This document shows, piece by piece, positions 16,824 to 25,936 of a stretch of DNA of 64,000 bases. The stretch is taken from positions 1 through 64,000 of the forward strand of contig CAJYIW010000026.1 in assembly GCA_913775095.1 (NCBI GenBank). Reading direction: 5' to 3'. The position numbers were made by a program, and so were the translations under genes. Origin of the DNA: an uncultured Siphonobacter sp. (GTDB taxonomy: Bacteria > Bacteroidota > Bacteroidia > Cytophagales > Spirosomataceae). The notes below the pieces were generated by a model that made no database searches, was not told the origin of the DNA, and worked only from the letters and a program-made list of their open reading frames with translations. How positions within the stretch are numbered: the stretch's first letter is position 1; every line of letters starts with the position of its first letter.

Positions 16824-17963
16824 ATGAAACCATCTTTGCGTATTGTTAAAAATCTGGAGAGTTGCTTAGCCCTTCCAGTGGATCATCCGGCCTTTGAGGA
16901 TGGCCAGAGCTGTGAGCAATTTTTACTGGAGCTCACGCGGCTACAAATCCAGCTCAAAGAATTTTTGCTAGAGCTGCGCCTAGAACCTGAGCGAAGTGTG
17001 CTCTTGGGTAGTTTTTATCAACATCTTCTTAGTACCCACAATCACATCAGCCTTCGGCTGCGGGAATCCTTAAGTGATTCGGCCCGTAGCCTGCATGAAC
17101 AGCTCTGGCAACAACTCGATGAATTACTGCATTTCTTTTACGAGCTTTATCATCAGGAACTGGATTTAGAACTCCGGATTCCTCAGTACTACCAGCAACG
17201 GGCCAGTGACAAACGCCAAGATCGGCTTGATCGGCTCCGAAGTTCTTTGGTGAAAAAAAACTATCAATCTGCGTTGATTGATTTGGTAATCGCCCAAATA
17301 GATGAGTGCTGGTTAAATACTACGAATACATTCAAGCAGGTCCTTTTTCTAAAGGAGGTATTGACTCATTTGGAATCGTTGCCTAGGCACGAAAGGCCAA
17401 TCACGGAGTTTAATGACTTGGAGCGGTGTATACTTAAGTATAATTTCAACACGTCTTTGTTCCAATGTTTCTTTCAAAACAGAATTCAGCAAATGCTGGA
17501 GAGCGCGCTTTTGCCTGAATCGCTGGGCATTAAAAGCCTCATCAAACAAATCAAACAGCTGCCCCGGCTTAAAAAGCAGCCGCGGCTGGATCCGCGCCTG
17601 GAATCTATGCGTAAATTCTTGCTGCGTTATTGCCAGCAGGAAATGGCTGCTCTGGAAAGTAACCCCAGCTTCTCTCAAGAACCCTTGAAAGTTCGCCTGC
17701 TGGCTTCTGCCGACGAGGTGGCTTTGTTATTCAAAGCAGCGGTTGATGCTAAAATTATAGAGTGCATTTCTCTGCAATACCTTTTTAAAGTACTCTCGCC
17801 GCATTTAGCTTCTCAACGACAATCTTCCCTTTCAGCCGGTAGCCTTCGATCTAAAACTTATGAATTAAATGAAATCAGTGTGAAGCGGGTGAGGACGATG
17901 CTTGAAAAAACCATTCATTCCCTAGAAAACGCTTATCAGGAGCAGCTACGCCACCTTCCTTAG
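16824..17963 (+). CDS. Large helical protein, possibly RteC-like regulator
   Basis: 379 residues, almost entirely helical and rich in Leu, Gln and Arg, with no signal peptide or membrane segment. Parts resemble RteC, the CTnDOT-type regulator of excision and transfer: LKEFLLELRLEPE near residue 45, HFFYELYHQELDLELR near 110, and a C-terminal module (VALLFKAAVDAKIIE, then SKTYELNEISVKRV) that recalls the winged-helix end of RteC. The match is from memory and weak; the protein is longer than usual RteC (about 300 residues). It lies directly before the conjugation operon, where an RteC-type activator would be expected. A terminator-like hairpin at 18143 follows. Confidence 0.5.
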   Translation: MKPSLRIVKNLESCLALPVDHPAFEDGQSCEQFLLELTRLQIQLKEFLLELRLEPERSVLLGSFYQHLLSTHNHISLRLRESLSDSARSLHEQLWQQLDELLHFFYELYHQELDLELRIPQYYQQRASDKRQDRLDRLRSSLVKKNYQSALIDLVIAQIDECWLNTTNTFKQVLFLKEVLTHLESLPRHERPITEFNDLERCILKYNFNTSLFQCFFQNRIQQMLESALLPESLGIKSLIKQIKQLPRLKKQPRLDPRLESMRKFLLRYCQQEMAALESNPSFSQEPLKVRLLASADEVALLFKAAVDAKIIECISLQYLFKVLSPHLASQRQSSLSAGSLRSKTYELNEISVKRVRTMLEKTIHSLENAYQEQLRHLP

Positions 17964-18747
17964 TCTAGTTCTACTCTGATCCAGCGGATAAACGTAGTTA
18001 TTCTTTCTAAAAAGATTCAGGCAAAAGGGCAGAGATCTATGACGTGGATAGCAAAATGATTCTGTGAGTTTAATAAGGCAATAGCTGGCCGTCTAGGCCT
18101 GGAAAGTTACCTGGGTTTAGAAAGGTAAGTAGAATACTTTCGAAAAGGCGCTTGGTTTTACCAGCGCCTTTTTTAGGTAGGCATTCCATTTTCTTTAATC
18201 AAGCCCGGACTTAATATAGATACCTACAATTTCAAAGCACACGTAACGACTTCGGTGAAAAACGTACGGGATTCATGGGCTAAGATAGGTTAGTGCCCTA
18301 AAAACCCCTAGACCCCTATAGTAGCTGGCTGGCGTGGACTCTTTAGAATGGAAAAGAGTTGGTAGCTAGCATGAAAGGCTAGCAATGCAGGGATTTAATC
18401 AACAGAAGATTTTTGGAAATAACGGAATTTCTGCTCTTACCGTGAATTCTGAAGAAATAGTCAGGTTGATTTTCGCTTTAAGACATCAGCTCAGAGAATA
18501 GACTTCTAACCCCTGCTTGGCTCATGTAAGATCAAACTTCTTGCCTCGGAAAGCTTAGGGGCTGCTACTGCTGCTGCCAATAAAAGTCTGACTTATAGTG
18601 CTAAAAATAAGGATTAAAATACTTGTAGTTGAGGTACAGTGGGGTACAGCAAAAATGTACTTTTTTCGCTTGCCTGCAGTAGCTTGTTTTACAGGCGTAA
18701 CCTGCCTGCTGAAGCAGGACCTAACGTGTCATTAAATCCTTACTGCT
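17964..18747. other. 784-base gap before the conjugation operon
   Basis: Apart from the hairpin at 18143-18174 I see no gene. Near the right end, CCTGCTGAAGCAGG (about 18706-18719) forms a small hairpin about 28 bases before the first transfer gene. The stretch probably holds the promoter of the tra operon, and a nicking site cannot be excluded. Confidence 0.4.
18143..18174 (+). terminator. Rho-independent terminator
   Basis: AAAAGGCGCT and AGCGCCTTTT pair perfectly (stem extended by GG/CC with one bulge) and the right arm runs into six or more T residues. It lies 180 bases after the RteC-like gene. Confidence 0.75.
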
Positions 18748-19215
18748 ATGTTGCATTCTGTATCCTGGCTCACTTTCGGTGGGATCGTTGGTGGGGGTCT
18801 TTTGCTGTACTATGCCTGGCTTGTCGGCCGAATCTTATGGCCTATCAAAGCCGCTCCACCGCCGGCCCCCGTGGATATTTCACTGCGGGTACAAGCTGTG
18901 GATCCGCGCAAAGAAGATGAAAACCTAGAATCTTCATTGGACCCTGACGAGCCCCTGCTGGCTAATGAGCTCGAACTGCAAACGGAGTATTTTGAAACGG
19001 TATTAGGGGAGATTTTTTCCTTTCTAGCAAACCAAGCTCCCCAGCAGCTTAGCTCCGAACGCATCCAGTCGTTTCTTTCCACGCTGTTTAGACAATACCC
19101 CGAGCTTCAAAAATCTGCTTACCGGATCGGAATCGCCCGTTTGCTGCAAGCGGAATACCAAAAGCGGGGGCTTGTTCCCTTATCTGATGAGGAATTTGAA
19201 CAGCTCTGGTATTAA
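18748..19215 (+). CDS. Hypothetical single-span membrane protein at the head of the tra operon
   Basis: 155 residues. One hydrophobic helix (residues about 6-32, FGGIVGGGLLLYYAWLVGRILW) is followed by a Pro-rich linker and an acidic, helical soluble part ending DEEFEQLWY. I recognise no family. It lies 30 bases before traE on the same strand and is the first gene of the conjugation run, so it is likely part of the mating-pore set or its regulation. Topology would place the large part in the cytoplasm or periplasm depending on orientation, which I cannot decide. Confidence 0.7.
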   Translation: MLHSVSWLTFGGIVGGGLLLYYAWLVGRILWPIKAAPPPAPVDISLRVQAVDPRKEDENLESSLDPDEPLLANELELQTEYFETVLGEIFSFLANQAPQQLSSERIQSFLSTLFRQYPELQKSAYRIGIARLLQAEYQKRGLVPLSDEEFEQLWY

Positions 19216-19245
19216 ACTCTTTTTCACCTTAAATCACAACTATCT

Positions 19246-19557
19246 ATGAAATCTCTCATTAGTAAACGTGGGCTGATTAGCCTTTTAATGAGTACTTTTT
19301 TACCTCTTAGTCTCTGGGCTCAGGATGGGAATAGTGGCATTCAGGAGGCCAATACCATGATTCGTGGCTACTTTGAGTCCGGTACCCAGCTTATGTACGC
19401 TGTTGGAGCTATTTTGGGCCTGATTGGTGCCATCAAAGTGTTTCAAAAGTGGAACAGTGGCGATAACGATACCAATAAATCAGCAGCGGCCTGGTTTGGT
19501 TCCTGCGTTTTCTTAGTGGTAGTGGCCACCGTCATTAAGTCCTTCTTTAGCGTATAG
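19246..19557 (+). CDS. traE: TraE-family conjugal transfer protein (DUF4134)
   Basis: 103 residues: a signal peptide (to LWAQ, residue about 24), then a short polar part GIQEANTMIRGYFESG, and two membrane helices (TQLMYAVGAILGLIGAIKVF and AAWFGSCVFLVVVATVIKSF) separated by KWNSGDNDTNKS. This is the standard TraE/DUF4134 pattern of Bacteroidota conjugative elements, regarded as a VirB2-like small inner-membrane or pilin-like subunit. It is followed 21 bases later by TraF. Confidence 0.93.
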   Translation: MKSLISKRGLISLLMSTFLPLSLWAQDGNSGIQEANTMIRGYFESGTQLMYAVGAILGLIGAIKVFQKWNSGDNDTNKSAAAWFGSCVFLVVVATVIKSFFSV

Positions 19558-19578
19558 CTACTAGCGTTAGGCGTTTTT

Positions 19579-19908
19579 ATGAACTCGTATACGCTGCACG
19601 AACGCATTAACCGGCCCCTTGAATTTGCCGGTCTTCAAGCTCATTACATTAGCTATGGGGCTATAGGGAGCGTAAGTCTGCTGTTGCTTTTTACGCTTCT
19701 GTATCTACTAGGTCTGGGGGCACTGCTTTGCCTGGTACTAACGGCGGGCCTGGGCCTGGGTTTATGGCTGAGTGTTAGCCGGCTGAGTAGCCGTTACGGT
19801 CCTTATGGGCTGGTCAAGAAAAAGATGTATCAACGATTGCCCCGGGCCATCCGGGTGTATTCGCCTCATGATGTACGTTTAATTAAAGATCCATGGAAAA
19901 AAAGCTAA
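19579..19908 (+). CDS. traF: TraF-family conjugal transfer protein (DUF4133)
   Basis: 109 residues with two adjacent membrane helices (YGAIGSVSLLLLFTLLYLLGL and ALLCLVLTAGLGLGLWLSV), preceded by NRPLEFAGLQAHYI, the conserved DUF4133 N-terminal block, and followed by a basic tail. Members are VirB3-like partners of the VirB4-type ATPase. Its end overlaps the start of traG by 16 bases, which indicates coupled translation. Confidence 0.92.
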   Translation: MNSYTLHERINRPLEFAGLQAHYISYGAIGSVSLLLLFTLLYLLGLGALLCLVLTAGLGLGLWLSVSRLSSRYGPYGLVKKKMYQRLPRAIRVYSPHDVRLIKDPWKKS

Positions 19909-22349
19909 CGCAGGCCTTTCCCCTCTGGGCCGTGGAGGATGACTGGCTGATTTCTAGAAAGGGAGATATCACCATCGGCTTTGAATTACAACTTCCTGAG
20001 TTATTTACCCTTTCGGCTCCGGAATACACCCAGCTTGAACAAAACTGGATTAAAGCCGTCAAGCTTCTACCCCCGGGCACGATTCTGCACAAACAGGATT
20101 TTTTTCTGGAGCGGACCTTTCAAGCCTCCGATCAGGGCTGTCGGAGTTTTCTCCAGCAAAGCAGTGATGCTTTTTTCCAGGGACGCCCTTATCTCCAGCA
20201 CCGCTGCTACGTGTTTTTAACCCAAATGGCCCGGAGGGCCCAGGTTCTGCCGGGGTATCTGATGCATTCGCTGATTCAGCCGAGTTTTACCGCCCGCTCC
20301 AAAGCCGACGAAAAACAAGTCAGAGCCTTTCTCTCGCAAATCCGGCAGTTTAAGCTCGTGCTCGAATCCAATTCGTTTTTACAGCTGCGTCTCATCCAGG
20401 GCAGCGAATACGATTCGAGTGCTACAGAGCCGGGAATTCTGCACCGGTATTTGTTTCTGGATTCCTCACCCTCAGTTTTGAAGGATATTCAAATCAAAGA
20501 ATCCTTGAGAATTGGGAATCAGACCCTAGGAGTATACTCCCTGGCCAATACCAAAGACTGGCCCTCCCAGATCATGTCCAGTAGAAAGCTGGATCGTTAT
20601 TCCACGGAAAGTTCTGATTTTGTCACGGGTTTTGTCAGCCCTTTAGGCCCCCTGTTGACCTGCTCTCACGTCTATAATCAGTACGTATGCATTGAGGAGG
20701 CGGGCCGAATTATTAAGACCCTAGAGCAGAAGCGCTTACGTCTGCAGGCCCTTTCCTCGTATTCCCGGGAAAACCAGCTGTCGCGCGAAAGCATTGATGC
20801 CTTTTTGAATGAAGCCTTGGCTAGGGGCAGTCTACCGGTTCGGGCTCATTTTAACCTCATGCTTTGGGGACCTACCCAAGAAAGATTAATGCAGGCCCGG
20901 GAGCAAGCTTTTTCCGCCCTGTCGGCAATGAATATCCTAGCCAAAGAAGAAACCCTGGGGGCGGCGCCTTTATTCTGGGCCGGAATACCGGGCAATGCTT
21001 CGGATTTACCCGCGGAGGAAACCTTTCTAATGCTAGTAGAACCCGCCGTATGTTTGTTGAATCACGAGGGCAGCAGTCGAAACAATACCCAGCTGCCAGG
21101 CGTGCGGCTGGGGGAGCGTTTGACGGGCAAGCCTCTGCAAATTGATTTAAGTGAAGAACCCTACAATCAGGGGCTTATTACCAACTATAATAAGTTCATT
21201 TTGGGTCCTTCGGGCAGTGGAAAGTCCTTCTTTACCAATCACCTGATCCGAAGCTATTTTGATCAGGGGGCTCACATTGTCTTAGTCGACGTGGGCCACA
21301 GCTATCAAGGGCTGTGTGAAATGCTCAAAGGTTCGTATTTTACCTATGAGGAAAAGGCATCGCTGAGTTTTAATCCTTTTATTCCCAACGATGAGCTCCA
21401 GGGCTATGATCTGGAAAAAAGGGAATTTTTAAAGGCCCTTTTGCTTTCCCTTTGGAAAAAAAAGAGAGAGGACCATTCCCAAACCGAGTATTCGGCCTTA
21501 TCACATGCCCTGTATTCGTATCTGTCCTGGCTCAAAGAGCATCCATATTTTCGCCCCTGCTTTAATTCTTTCTACGAGTTTGTTGCCCTAGACTACAAAG
21601 ACCCGGCCGCCGATGCCGAAGACAGATTTCTCGACTGGCAGAGCTTTCTCTTTGTGCTCAGACCCTTTTACGAAGGGGGCGAATTTGAGTATCTGTTAAA
21701 TGCCTCTGAGCAGGTAGATCTTTTGGCCCAGCGCTTTATTGTCTTTGAGCTGCAACGCATTCGGGATCACCCCTTGCTTTTTCCAGTGGTGACGCTCATG
21801 ATTATGGATGTATTCTGGTCGAAAGTACGCAAACTGGAAGGCGTTCGAAAAATGATCCTGCTGGAAGAAGCCTGGAAATCCATTGCTCAGGAAACGATGG
21901 CTACCTACATACAAACCCTCTTTAAAACGCTTCGAAAGCATACGGGCGAAGCCATTGTGGTAACCCAGGAAATCGAAGATATCATTTCAAGCCCCATCGT
22001 CAAGCACACCATCATTAATAACTCGGACTGTAAAATCATTCTGGATCAAAGCAAGCAGCAGCATAAGTTTGAGCAGATTCAACAGCTACTGGGTCTGACC
22101 CAAAAACAAAAAGCCCAAATACTGTCCTTAAACCGGGCCAATGATCCGTCCCGGCGCTACAAGGAAGTCTTCATTAGTTTAGGCGCGGAGTGGTCGAATG
22201 TCTTTCGGGTAGAAACCTCACCGCAGGAATACTGGTGTTATACGTCCAAAGAAAGCGAAAAGCTAAAGCGAGATACCGCTAGCCAGCACTACGGAAGTTT
22301 GCAAGCCGGCATCCAGGCACTAGTTGACTCTCAATCCTTTCAGTCATGA
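19893..22349 (+). CDS. traG: TraG-family conjugation ATPase (VirB4-like)
   Basis: 818 residues. The N-terminal half is the pore-binding domain typical of the family; the C-terminal half is the ATPase, with Walker A GPSGSGKSFF near residues 438-447 and Walker B MILLEEAW near 654-661, then VTQEIEDIISSPIV and NNSDCKIILDQSK, characteristic of Bacteroidota TraG. It powers assembly of the transfer pore at the inner membrane. The family name TraG is used here as in CTnDOT; it is not the VirD4 coupling protein, which is at 30103. The stop overlaps the next start by 4 bases (ATGA). Confidence 0.95.
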   Translation: MEKKLTQAFPLWAVEDDWLISRKGDITIGFELQLPELFTLSAPEYTQLEQNWIKAVKLLPPGTILHKQDFFLERTFQASDQGCRSFLQQSSDAFFQGRPYLQHRCYVFLTQMARRAQVLPGYLMHSLIQPSFTARSKADEKQVRAFLSQIRQFKLVLESNSFLQLRLIQGSEYDSSATEPGILHRYLFLDSSPSVLKDIQIKESLRIGNQTLGVYSLANTKDWPSQIMSSRKLDRYSTESSDFVTGFVSPLGPLLTCSHVYNQYVCIEEAGRIIKTLEQKRLRLQALSSYSRENQLSRESIDAFLNEALARGSLPVRAHFNLMLWGPTQERLMQAREQAFSALSAMNILAKEETLGAAPLFWAGIPGNASDLPAEETFLMLVEPAVCLLNHEGSSRNNTQLPGVRLGERLTGKPLQIDLSEEPYNQGLITNYNKFILGPSGSGKSFFTNHLIRSYFDQGAHIVLVDVGHSYQGLCEMLKGSYFTYEEKASLSFNPFIPNDELQGYDLEKREFLKALLLSLWKKKREDHSQTEYSALSHALYSYLSWLKEHPYFRPCFNSFYEFVALDYKDPAADAEDRFLDWQSFLFVLRPFYEGGEFEYLLNASEQVDLLAQRFIVFELQRIRDHPLLFPVVTLMIMDVFWSKVRKLEGVRKMILLEEAWKSIAQETMATYIQTLFKTLRKHTGEAIVVTQEIEDIISSPIVKHTIINNSDCKIILDQSKQQHKFEQIQQLLGLTQKQKAQILSLNRANDPSRRYKEVFISLGAEWSNVFRVETSPQEYWCYTSKESEKLKRDTASQHYGSLQAGIQALVDSQSFQS

Positions 22350-23017
22350 GAAAGCGTGTTTTTTTTCTAAGTCTACTGCTAAGTAGCTGGCCCATGGCCT
22401 CGGCCCATTCAGCCTTACCCATTGCCGAAATCATCAAGCAGGCAGTCGTTAAGGTCATTAAAGCTGCCGATTTATACATTCAGCGCCAGCAAAGTCAGAT
22501 TATTCACCTGCAAAATGCGCAAAAAGCCCTAGAAAATGCCATGGCTGAGTTAAAGCTCAAGGAAATTGCTTCCTGGCTTGAGAAGCATCAGAAGCTCTAC
22601 GAGGAATACTTTCAGGAGCTTGATGAAATCAAACAGGCCATTGCCCGCTATGAGCGCATTACCCACGTGAGTTTTCGCCTGCGCAAGCTTCAGCAGATGT
22701 ATACCCAGCGCTGGAAGCTCATCGAAAAAGACCAAAGCTTCACCCCAGCCGAACGGCAGTACATGGATCAGGTCTATACGGGTATTTTAAAGAGCAGCTT
22801 GGAGTCCATGGACCACATCCTCACCAGTCTTACGCCTTTAAAAGCCCGAATGACGGATGGCGAGCGCTTGAGTCTCATCAACGAAGCGGCGGCAAAAATG
22901 GAGCGTTGCTACGGAGACTTTCTACGCTTTAATGAAGAAATTTTTCAACTGCGGGCTTCCCGCTCGCGTTCCCAACGCGAATTAAATCAGCTAAAAACAT
23001 GGTATGGCGTGCCTTGA
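22346..23017 (+). CDS. Exported coiled conjugal transfer protein (TraI-like)
   Basis: 223 residues. A signal peptide (to about residue 22, MASAHS) is followed by AVVKVIKAADLYIQRQQSQI and IIHLQNAQKALENAMAELKL, a long helical/coiled protein matching my memory of TraI-annotated conjugal transfer proteins in Bacteroidota. It starts inside the traG stop (ATGA overlap) and its own 3' end overlaps the next gene by 19 bases. It resembles the two following proteins in length, export signal and coiled design, and ends with the same kind of short LKTWYG tail (LQRWYS in the gene at 23598). Likely a periplasmic pore component; precise role unknown. Confidence 0.8.
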   Translation: MRKRVFFLSLLLSSWPMASAHSALPIAEIIKQAVVKVIKAADLYIQRQQSQIIHLQNAQKALENAMAELKLKEIASWLEKHQKLYEEYFQELDEIKQAIARYERITHVSFRLRKLQQMYTQRWKLIEKDQSFTPAERQYMDQVYTGILKSSLESMDHILTSLTPLKARMTDGERLSLINEAAAKMERCYGDFLRFNEEIFQLRASRSRSQRELNQLKTWYGVP

Positions 23018-23589
23018 TTCTTTGGCTGATGGGGGGCCTGATGACTTGGCCGGTTTGCGCTCAGAATACCCAGGAGTTTCTGGAGCAGAAAGCGACCCAG
23101 CGCAACTATTTACTCGAACAAATTGCGGCTTACCGCCTTTACGCGGCTTTTCTCAAACAGGGGTATGAAACGGCTCATCAGGGGCTTTCGTCACTGGCCA
23201 CCTTGCAGGGCAAACAAACCAGCGATCATACTCATCACTTTGAGCTGTATGAGTCGAGTCATGTTTTGTTAGACGTGCTAATCTTGCAAGGCCTTCACCA
23301 GCGCACTACACAACTGTTAAGCCAAGCGCGAAAACAGGCCCAGGATCTTCCGGGGGCAACCAGGTCTTCCGGTTTACACCTAATTGCTGGGCTAGAAACG
23401 CAGGCTCGTACACCCGCATGGCTTGGGTATTTGCGGGCACCCCTTTATCAGCGCCGAAAGGTCCTTGACCAGCAAATCCACCGGCTTACCCAGCTACAAA
23501 GCAGGGCCGCGGCCCTGTTAACTGATTTACAATTTCTTACCCAACAGCGGGCGCAGCAGCGCCAAAGCTTGCAGCGACGCCTTCCCTAA
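22999..23589 (+). CDS. Exported helical protein of the tra operon, unknown
   Basis: 196 residues with signal peptide (ALILWLMGGLMTWPVCAQ, residues about 5-22) and a helical mature part (AAYRLYAAFLKQGYETAHQG). The segment layout, AAYRLYAAFLKQGYETAHQGL, parallels the LSNLEKSYRILEGGYQTIKGL segment of the following gene, so the two look like distant paralogues. It overlaps the previous gene by 19 bases and is 8 bases from the next, so all are one transcript. I cannot name a family. Confidence 0.75.
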   Translation: MVWRALILWLMGGLMTWPVCAQNTQEFLEQKATQRNYLLEQIAAYRLYAAFLKQGYETAHQGLSSLATLQGKQTSDHTHHFELYESSHVLLDVLILQGLHQRTTQLLSQARKQAQDLPGATRSSGLHLIAGLETQARTPAWLGYLRAPLYQRRKVLDQQIHRLTQLQSRAAALLTDLQFLTQQRAQQRQSLQRRLP

Positions 23590-23597
23590 TCAAATGC

Positions 23598-24209
23598 ATG
23601 AAAAAGCTCCTTTTTTTTCTGTTGTGCTGTAGCAGTCCTTCGGCTTTTGCCCAAAGCGATGAAATTCAGCAATTGGTCTTGAACGTAGAGAAGCTGGCCC
23701 AGCTCAAAGAAATCCTTTCGAATCTGGAAAAAAGCTACCGCATTCTCGAAGGAGGCTATCAAACCATTAAAGGACTCTCCGAGGGGAATTTTAAACTTCA
23801 CCAGGTATTTTTAGACCGCCTCTTAGAGGTGAGTCCTGTGGTTCAGGATTACCAGCGGGTGAAAGTGATTTTAACCCGCCAGCGCCAGATGATCTATGGC
23901 CTTGAGCAGTTGCGCAGACAGGCCCTGGGCCCCCTACGAGTGGAAGAATATACCTACCTCGAGGCGGCCTTTAGGCGCCTGTATGAGCAAAGCCTAGCCC
24001 ATGTGAATAGCTTGACGCTGCTGTTAACGCCCCGGCAGCTTCGCATGAACGATGCCGAACGCCTTTCGGCCATTGATGTCCTCTACGAGCAGTCCGAGCA
24101 TCAGTATCGGTTCATGCGGCAATTCACTCAGCAAACCAAACTTCTCATTGAAAGCCGCCAGCGGGAAAAAGCCTCCCTGGAAGGTTTGCAACGCTGGTAC
24201 AGCCACTAA
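23598..24209 (+). CDS. Exported tra-operon protein (annotated TerB-like in relatives)
   Basis: 203 residues. Signal peptide to SAFAQ (about residue 19), then VLNVEKLAQLKEILSNLEKS and GYQTIKGLSEGNFKLHQVFL, and later LRMNDAERLSAIDVLYE. Close relatives in Bacteroidota conjugation operons are usually labelled TerB-family tellurite resistance proteins, but nothing here indicates tellurite function; it is more probably a periplasmic part of the mating pore. It lies 12 bases before TraJ. Confidence 0.82.
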   Translation: MKKLLFFLLCCSSPSAFAQSDEIQQLVLNVEKLAQLKEILSNLEKSYRILEGGYQTIKGLSEGNFKLHQVFLDRLLEVSPVVQDYQRVKVILTRQRQMIYGLEQLRRQALGPLRVEEYTYLEAAFRRLYEQSLAHVNSLTLLLTPRQLRMNDAERLSAIDVLYEQSEHQYRFMRQFTQQTKLLIESRQREKASLEGLQRWYSH

Positions 24210-24221
24210 AGCCCTTTCGGT

Positions 24222-25175
24222 ATGTCAAATTTTCATCAGGTCCTTGATCAGATTTACCAGCAAATGCTGCCCCTTTGCAGCGAGCTGATGGGCGTAGGAA
24301 GAGCTCTGGGTGGATTTGCGGCCCTTTTTTACATCACCATCCGGGTAGGCAAGCACCTTTCTGCCGCCGAACCCATTGATTTTTTTCCCCTGCTGCGGCC
24401 CTTCGCCCTGGGCCTGGCCATTACGCTCTATCCCCAGGTACTGGCCCTGATGAACGGACTGTTAAAGCCTATTACCCAGGCCACCGAGCGCATGGCGCAA
24501 GGATCAAATCAGGCTATTGAAAACCTACTCAGGCAAAAACAAAAGGCCTTGGAAAGCTCGCCTTCCTATCAGATGTATTTGGGCCTGGACGGACAAGGGG
24601 ATCGGCAGCGCTGGTATGAGTACACCCACGGAGACAGCAACTCTGAAGGTTGGCTGGAAAGCGTGGGGCATGACCTGGAATTTGCTATGGCCCGGGCGGC
24701 CTATCAGTTTCGCAACTCCATCAAAGAATGGATGAGTCAGGTCCTGGAGCTTTTGTTTGAATCCGCTGCCTTATGCATTAATACCATCCGCACCTTCAAT
24801 TTGATTGTGCTTTCCATTCTAGGTCCCATTGTATTGGGTTTGTCCATTTTTGATGGTTTTACGGGCAGCTTAACGGCTTGGATTTCACGGTACATTCACG
24901 TGTATTTATGGCTTCCCGTAGCCAACATCTTTGGTAGTATCATCGGGAAAATTCAGGAAAACATGCTGCGGCTAGATCTGGATCAAATTGCCCAGCAAGG
25001 GGATACCTATTTCAGTAGTACCGATAGCGCCTATCTGATCTTTTTAATCATGGGTATTCTAGGTTATTTCTGCGTGCCTTCCGTAGCCGGCTACGTTGTG
25101 CAGGCGGGCCGCTCTTCGGCACTCGTTGAAAAAGTCAACAGCATTGTCACGCTTCCCTTTCATTCCAAATCTTAA
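24222..25175 (+). CDS. traJ: TraJ-family conjugal transfer membrane protein
   Basis: 317 residues, polytopic: hydrophobic segments at about 24-40 (ALGGFAALFYITI), 55-75 (PLLRPFALGLAITLYPQVLAL), 170-190 and 195-215, 220-240, and near the C-terminus (YLIFLIMGILGYFCVPSVAGYV). The segment PIDFFPLLRPFALGL and the C-terminal AGY block are the TraJ hallmarks. TraJ is the VirB6-like inner-membrane channel component of Bacteroidota systems. TraK follows 5 bases later. Confidence 0.93.
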   Translation: MSNFHQVLDQIYQQMLPLCSELMGVGRALGGFAALFYITIRVGKHLSAAEPIDFFPLLRPFALGLAITLYPQVLALMNGLLKPITQATERMAQGSNQAIENLLRQKQKALESSPSYQMYLGLDGQGDRQRWYEYTHGDSNSEGWLESVGHDLEFAMARAAYQFRNSIKEWMSQVLELLFESAALCINTIRTFNLIVLSILGPIVLGLSIFDGFTGSLTAWISRYIHVYLWLPVANIFGSIIGKIQENMLRLDLDQIAQQGDTYFSSTDSAYLIFLIMGILGYFCVPSVAGYVVQAGRSSALVEKVNSIVTLPFHSKS

Positions 25176-25180
25176 CTTCT

Positions 25181-25789
25181 ATGTTCAAGCGCATTCAAAA
25201 CATTGAGTCGTCCTTTCAGACGATCCGGCTTTTTACGCTCTCGGTGAGTCTGGGGAGTATATCGCTCGGTGCGTATGCCGTATTTCAGAGCCGAAAAATC
25301 GTTTCAGACGCTCAGCACAAAGTACTCGTGCTGGCTCCCGGTCAGGTCTATGAAAGCTTTCCCGTGAGCCCTTCCCAGCAGCTAGAGATTGAAGCCCGGG
25401 ATCACATTCGAAATTTTCATCAGTACTTCTTTTGTCTGGATCCCGATGAAAAGCTACTCGAGAATAATCTCAAGCGGGCTCTATATCTGGCCGATAACTC
25501 GGCCAAACAAGCCTATGATCTGCTTCGGGAAAAAGGCTATTACGCGGGTCTGGTGGCCGGCAATATTTCCCAGCGTTTACTCATCGATAGTCTACAGCTA
25601 CAACTCAAGCACGAACCCTTTACGTTTCGATGCGTAGCTACCCAGCACATCATTCGCAGCAGCGGTGTGAATCGCCGCCGGTTAGTGACCCAGGGTAAAC
25701 TGCGACGGGTCGCGCGCTCGGAGCACAATTCCCACGGATTGCTGATCGAAAGCTGGCAAACCCTAGAGCATACCGACCTAAAGCCATGA
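25181..25789 (+). CDS. traK: TraK-family conjugal transfer protein
   Basis: 202 residues. A single N-terminal membrane helix (about 18-40, FTLSVSLGSISLGAYAVF) is followed by a soluble part with IEARDHIRNFHQYFFCLDPDE and NSAKQAYDLLREKGYY, the conserved TraK core. TraK is considered VirB8-like, a bitopic inner-membrane scaffold. It overlaps the next small gene by 4 bases (ATGA), a sign of coupled translation. Confidence 0.92.
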   Translation: MFKRIQNIESSFQTIRLFTLSVSLGSISLGAYAVFQSRKIVSDAQHKVLVLAPGQVYESFPVSPSQQLEIEARDHIRNFHQYFFCLDPDEKLLENNLKRALYLADNSAKQAYDLLREKGYYAGLVAGNISQRLLIDSLQLQLKHEPFTFRCVATQHIIRSSGVNRRRLVTQGKLRRVARSEHNSHGLLIESWQTLEHTDLKP

Positions 25790-25923
25790 AAATCAAATCT
25801 TATTTGAAAGATCCTCAAGCCGTAATTGCCGCTTTGCTAGGCCTTACTCTACTGGTTTTGCTGCTTTGGACGGCTTATGATTTATGGAATCCGCAAAATC
25901 AGTATTTCTTTTCATCTTTTTAA
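25786..25923 (+). CDS. Very small TraL-like membrane protein (45 aa)
   Basis: 45 residues from ATG 25786-25788 to TAA 25921-25923. One strong membrane helix (residues about 12-29, VIAALLGLTLLVLLLWTA) is flanked by a basic N-terminus and a short aromatic tail. The start overlaps the TraK stop in an ATGA arrangement and TraM begins 13 bases later, exactly the position of traL in CTnDOT-like operons. Sequence is too short for a firm family call. Confidence 0.72.
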   Translation: MKIKSYLKDPQAVIAALLGLTLLVLLLWTAYDLWNPQNQYFFSSF

Positions 25924-25936
25924 CCTATTCAAGCTC

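Noticed and set aside
22346-24209. Tellurite resistance function for the TerB-labelled gene
   Set aside because: Context is a conjugation operon and no ter genes are present; the label is likely inherited annotation.
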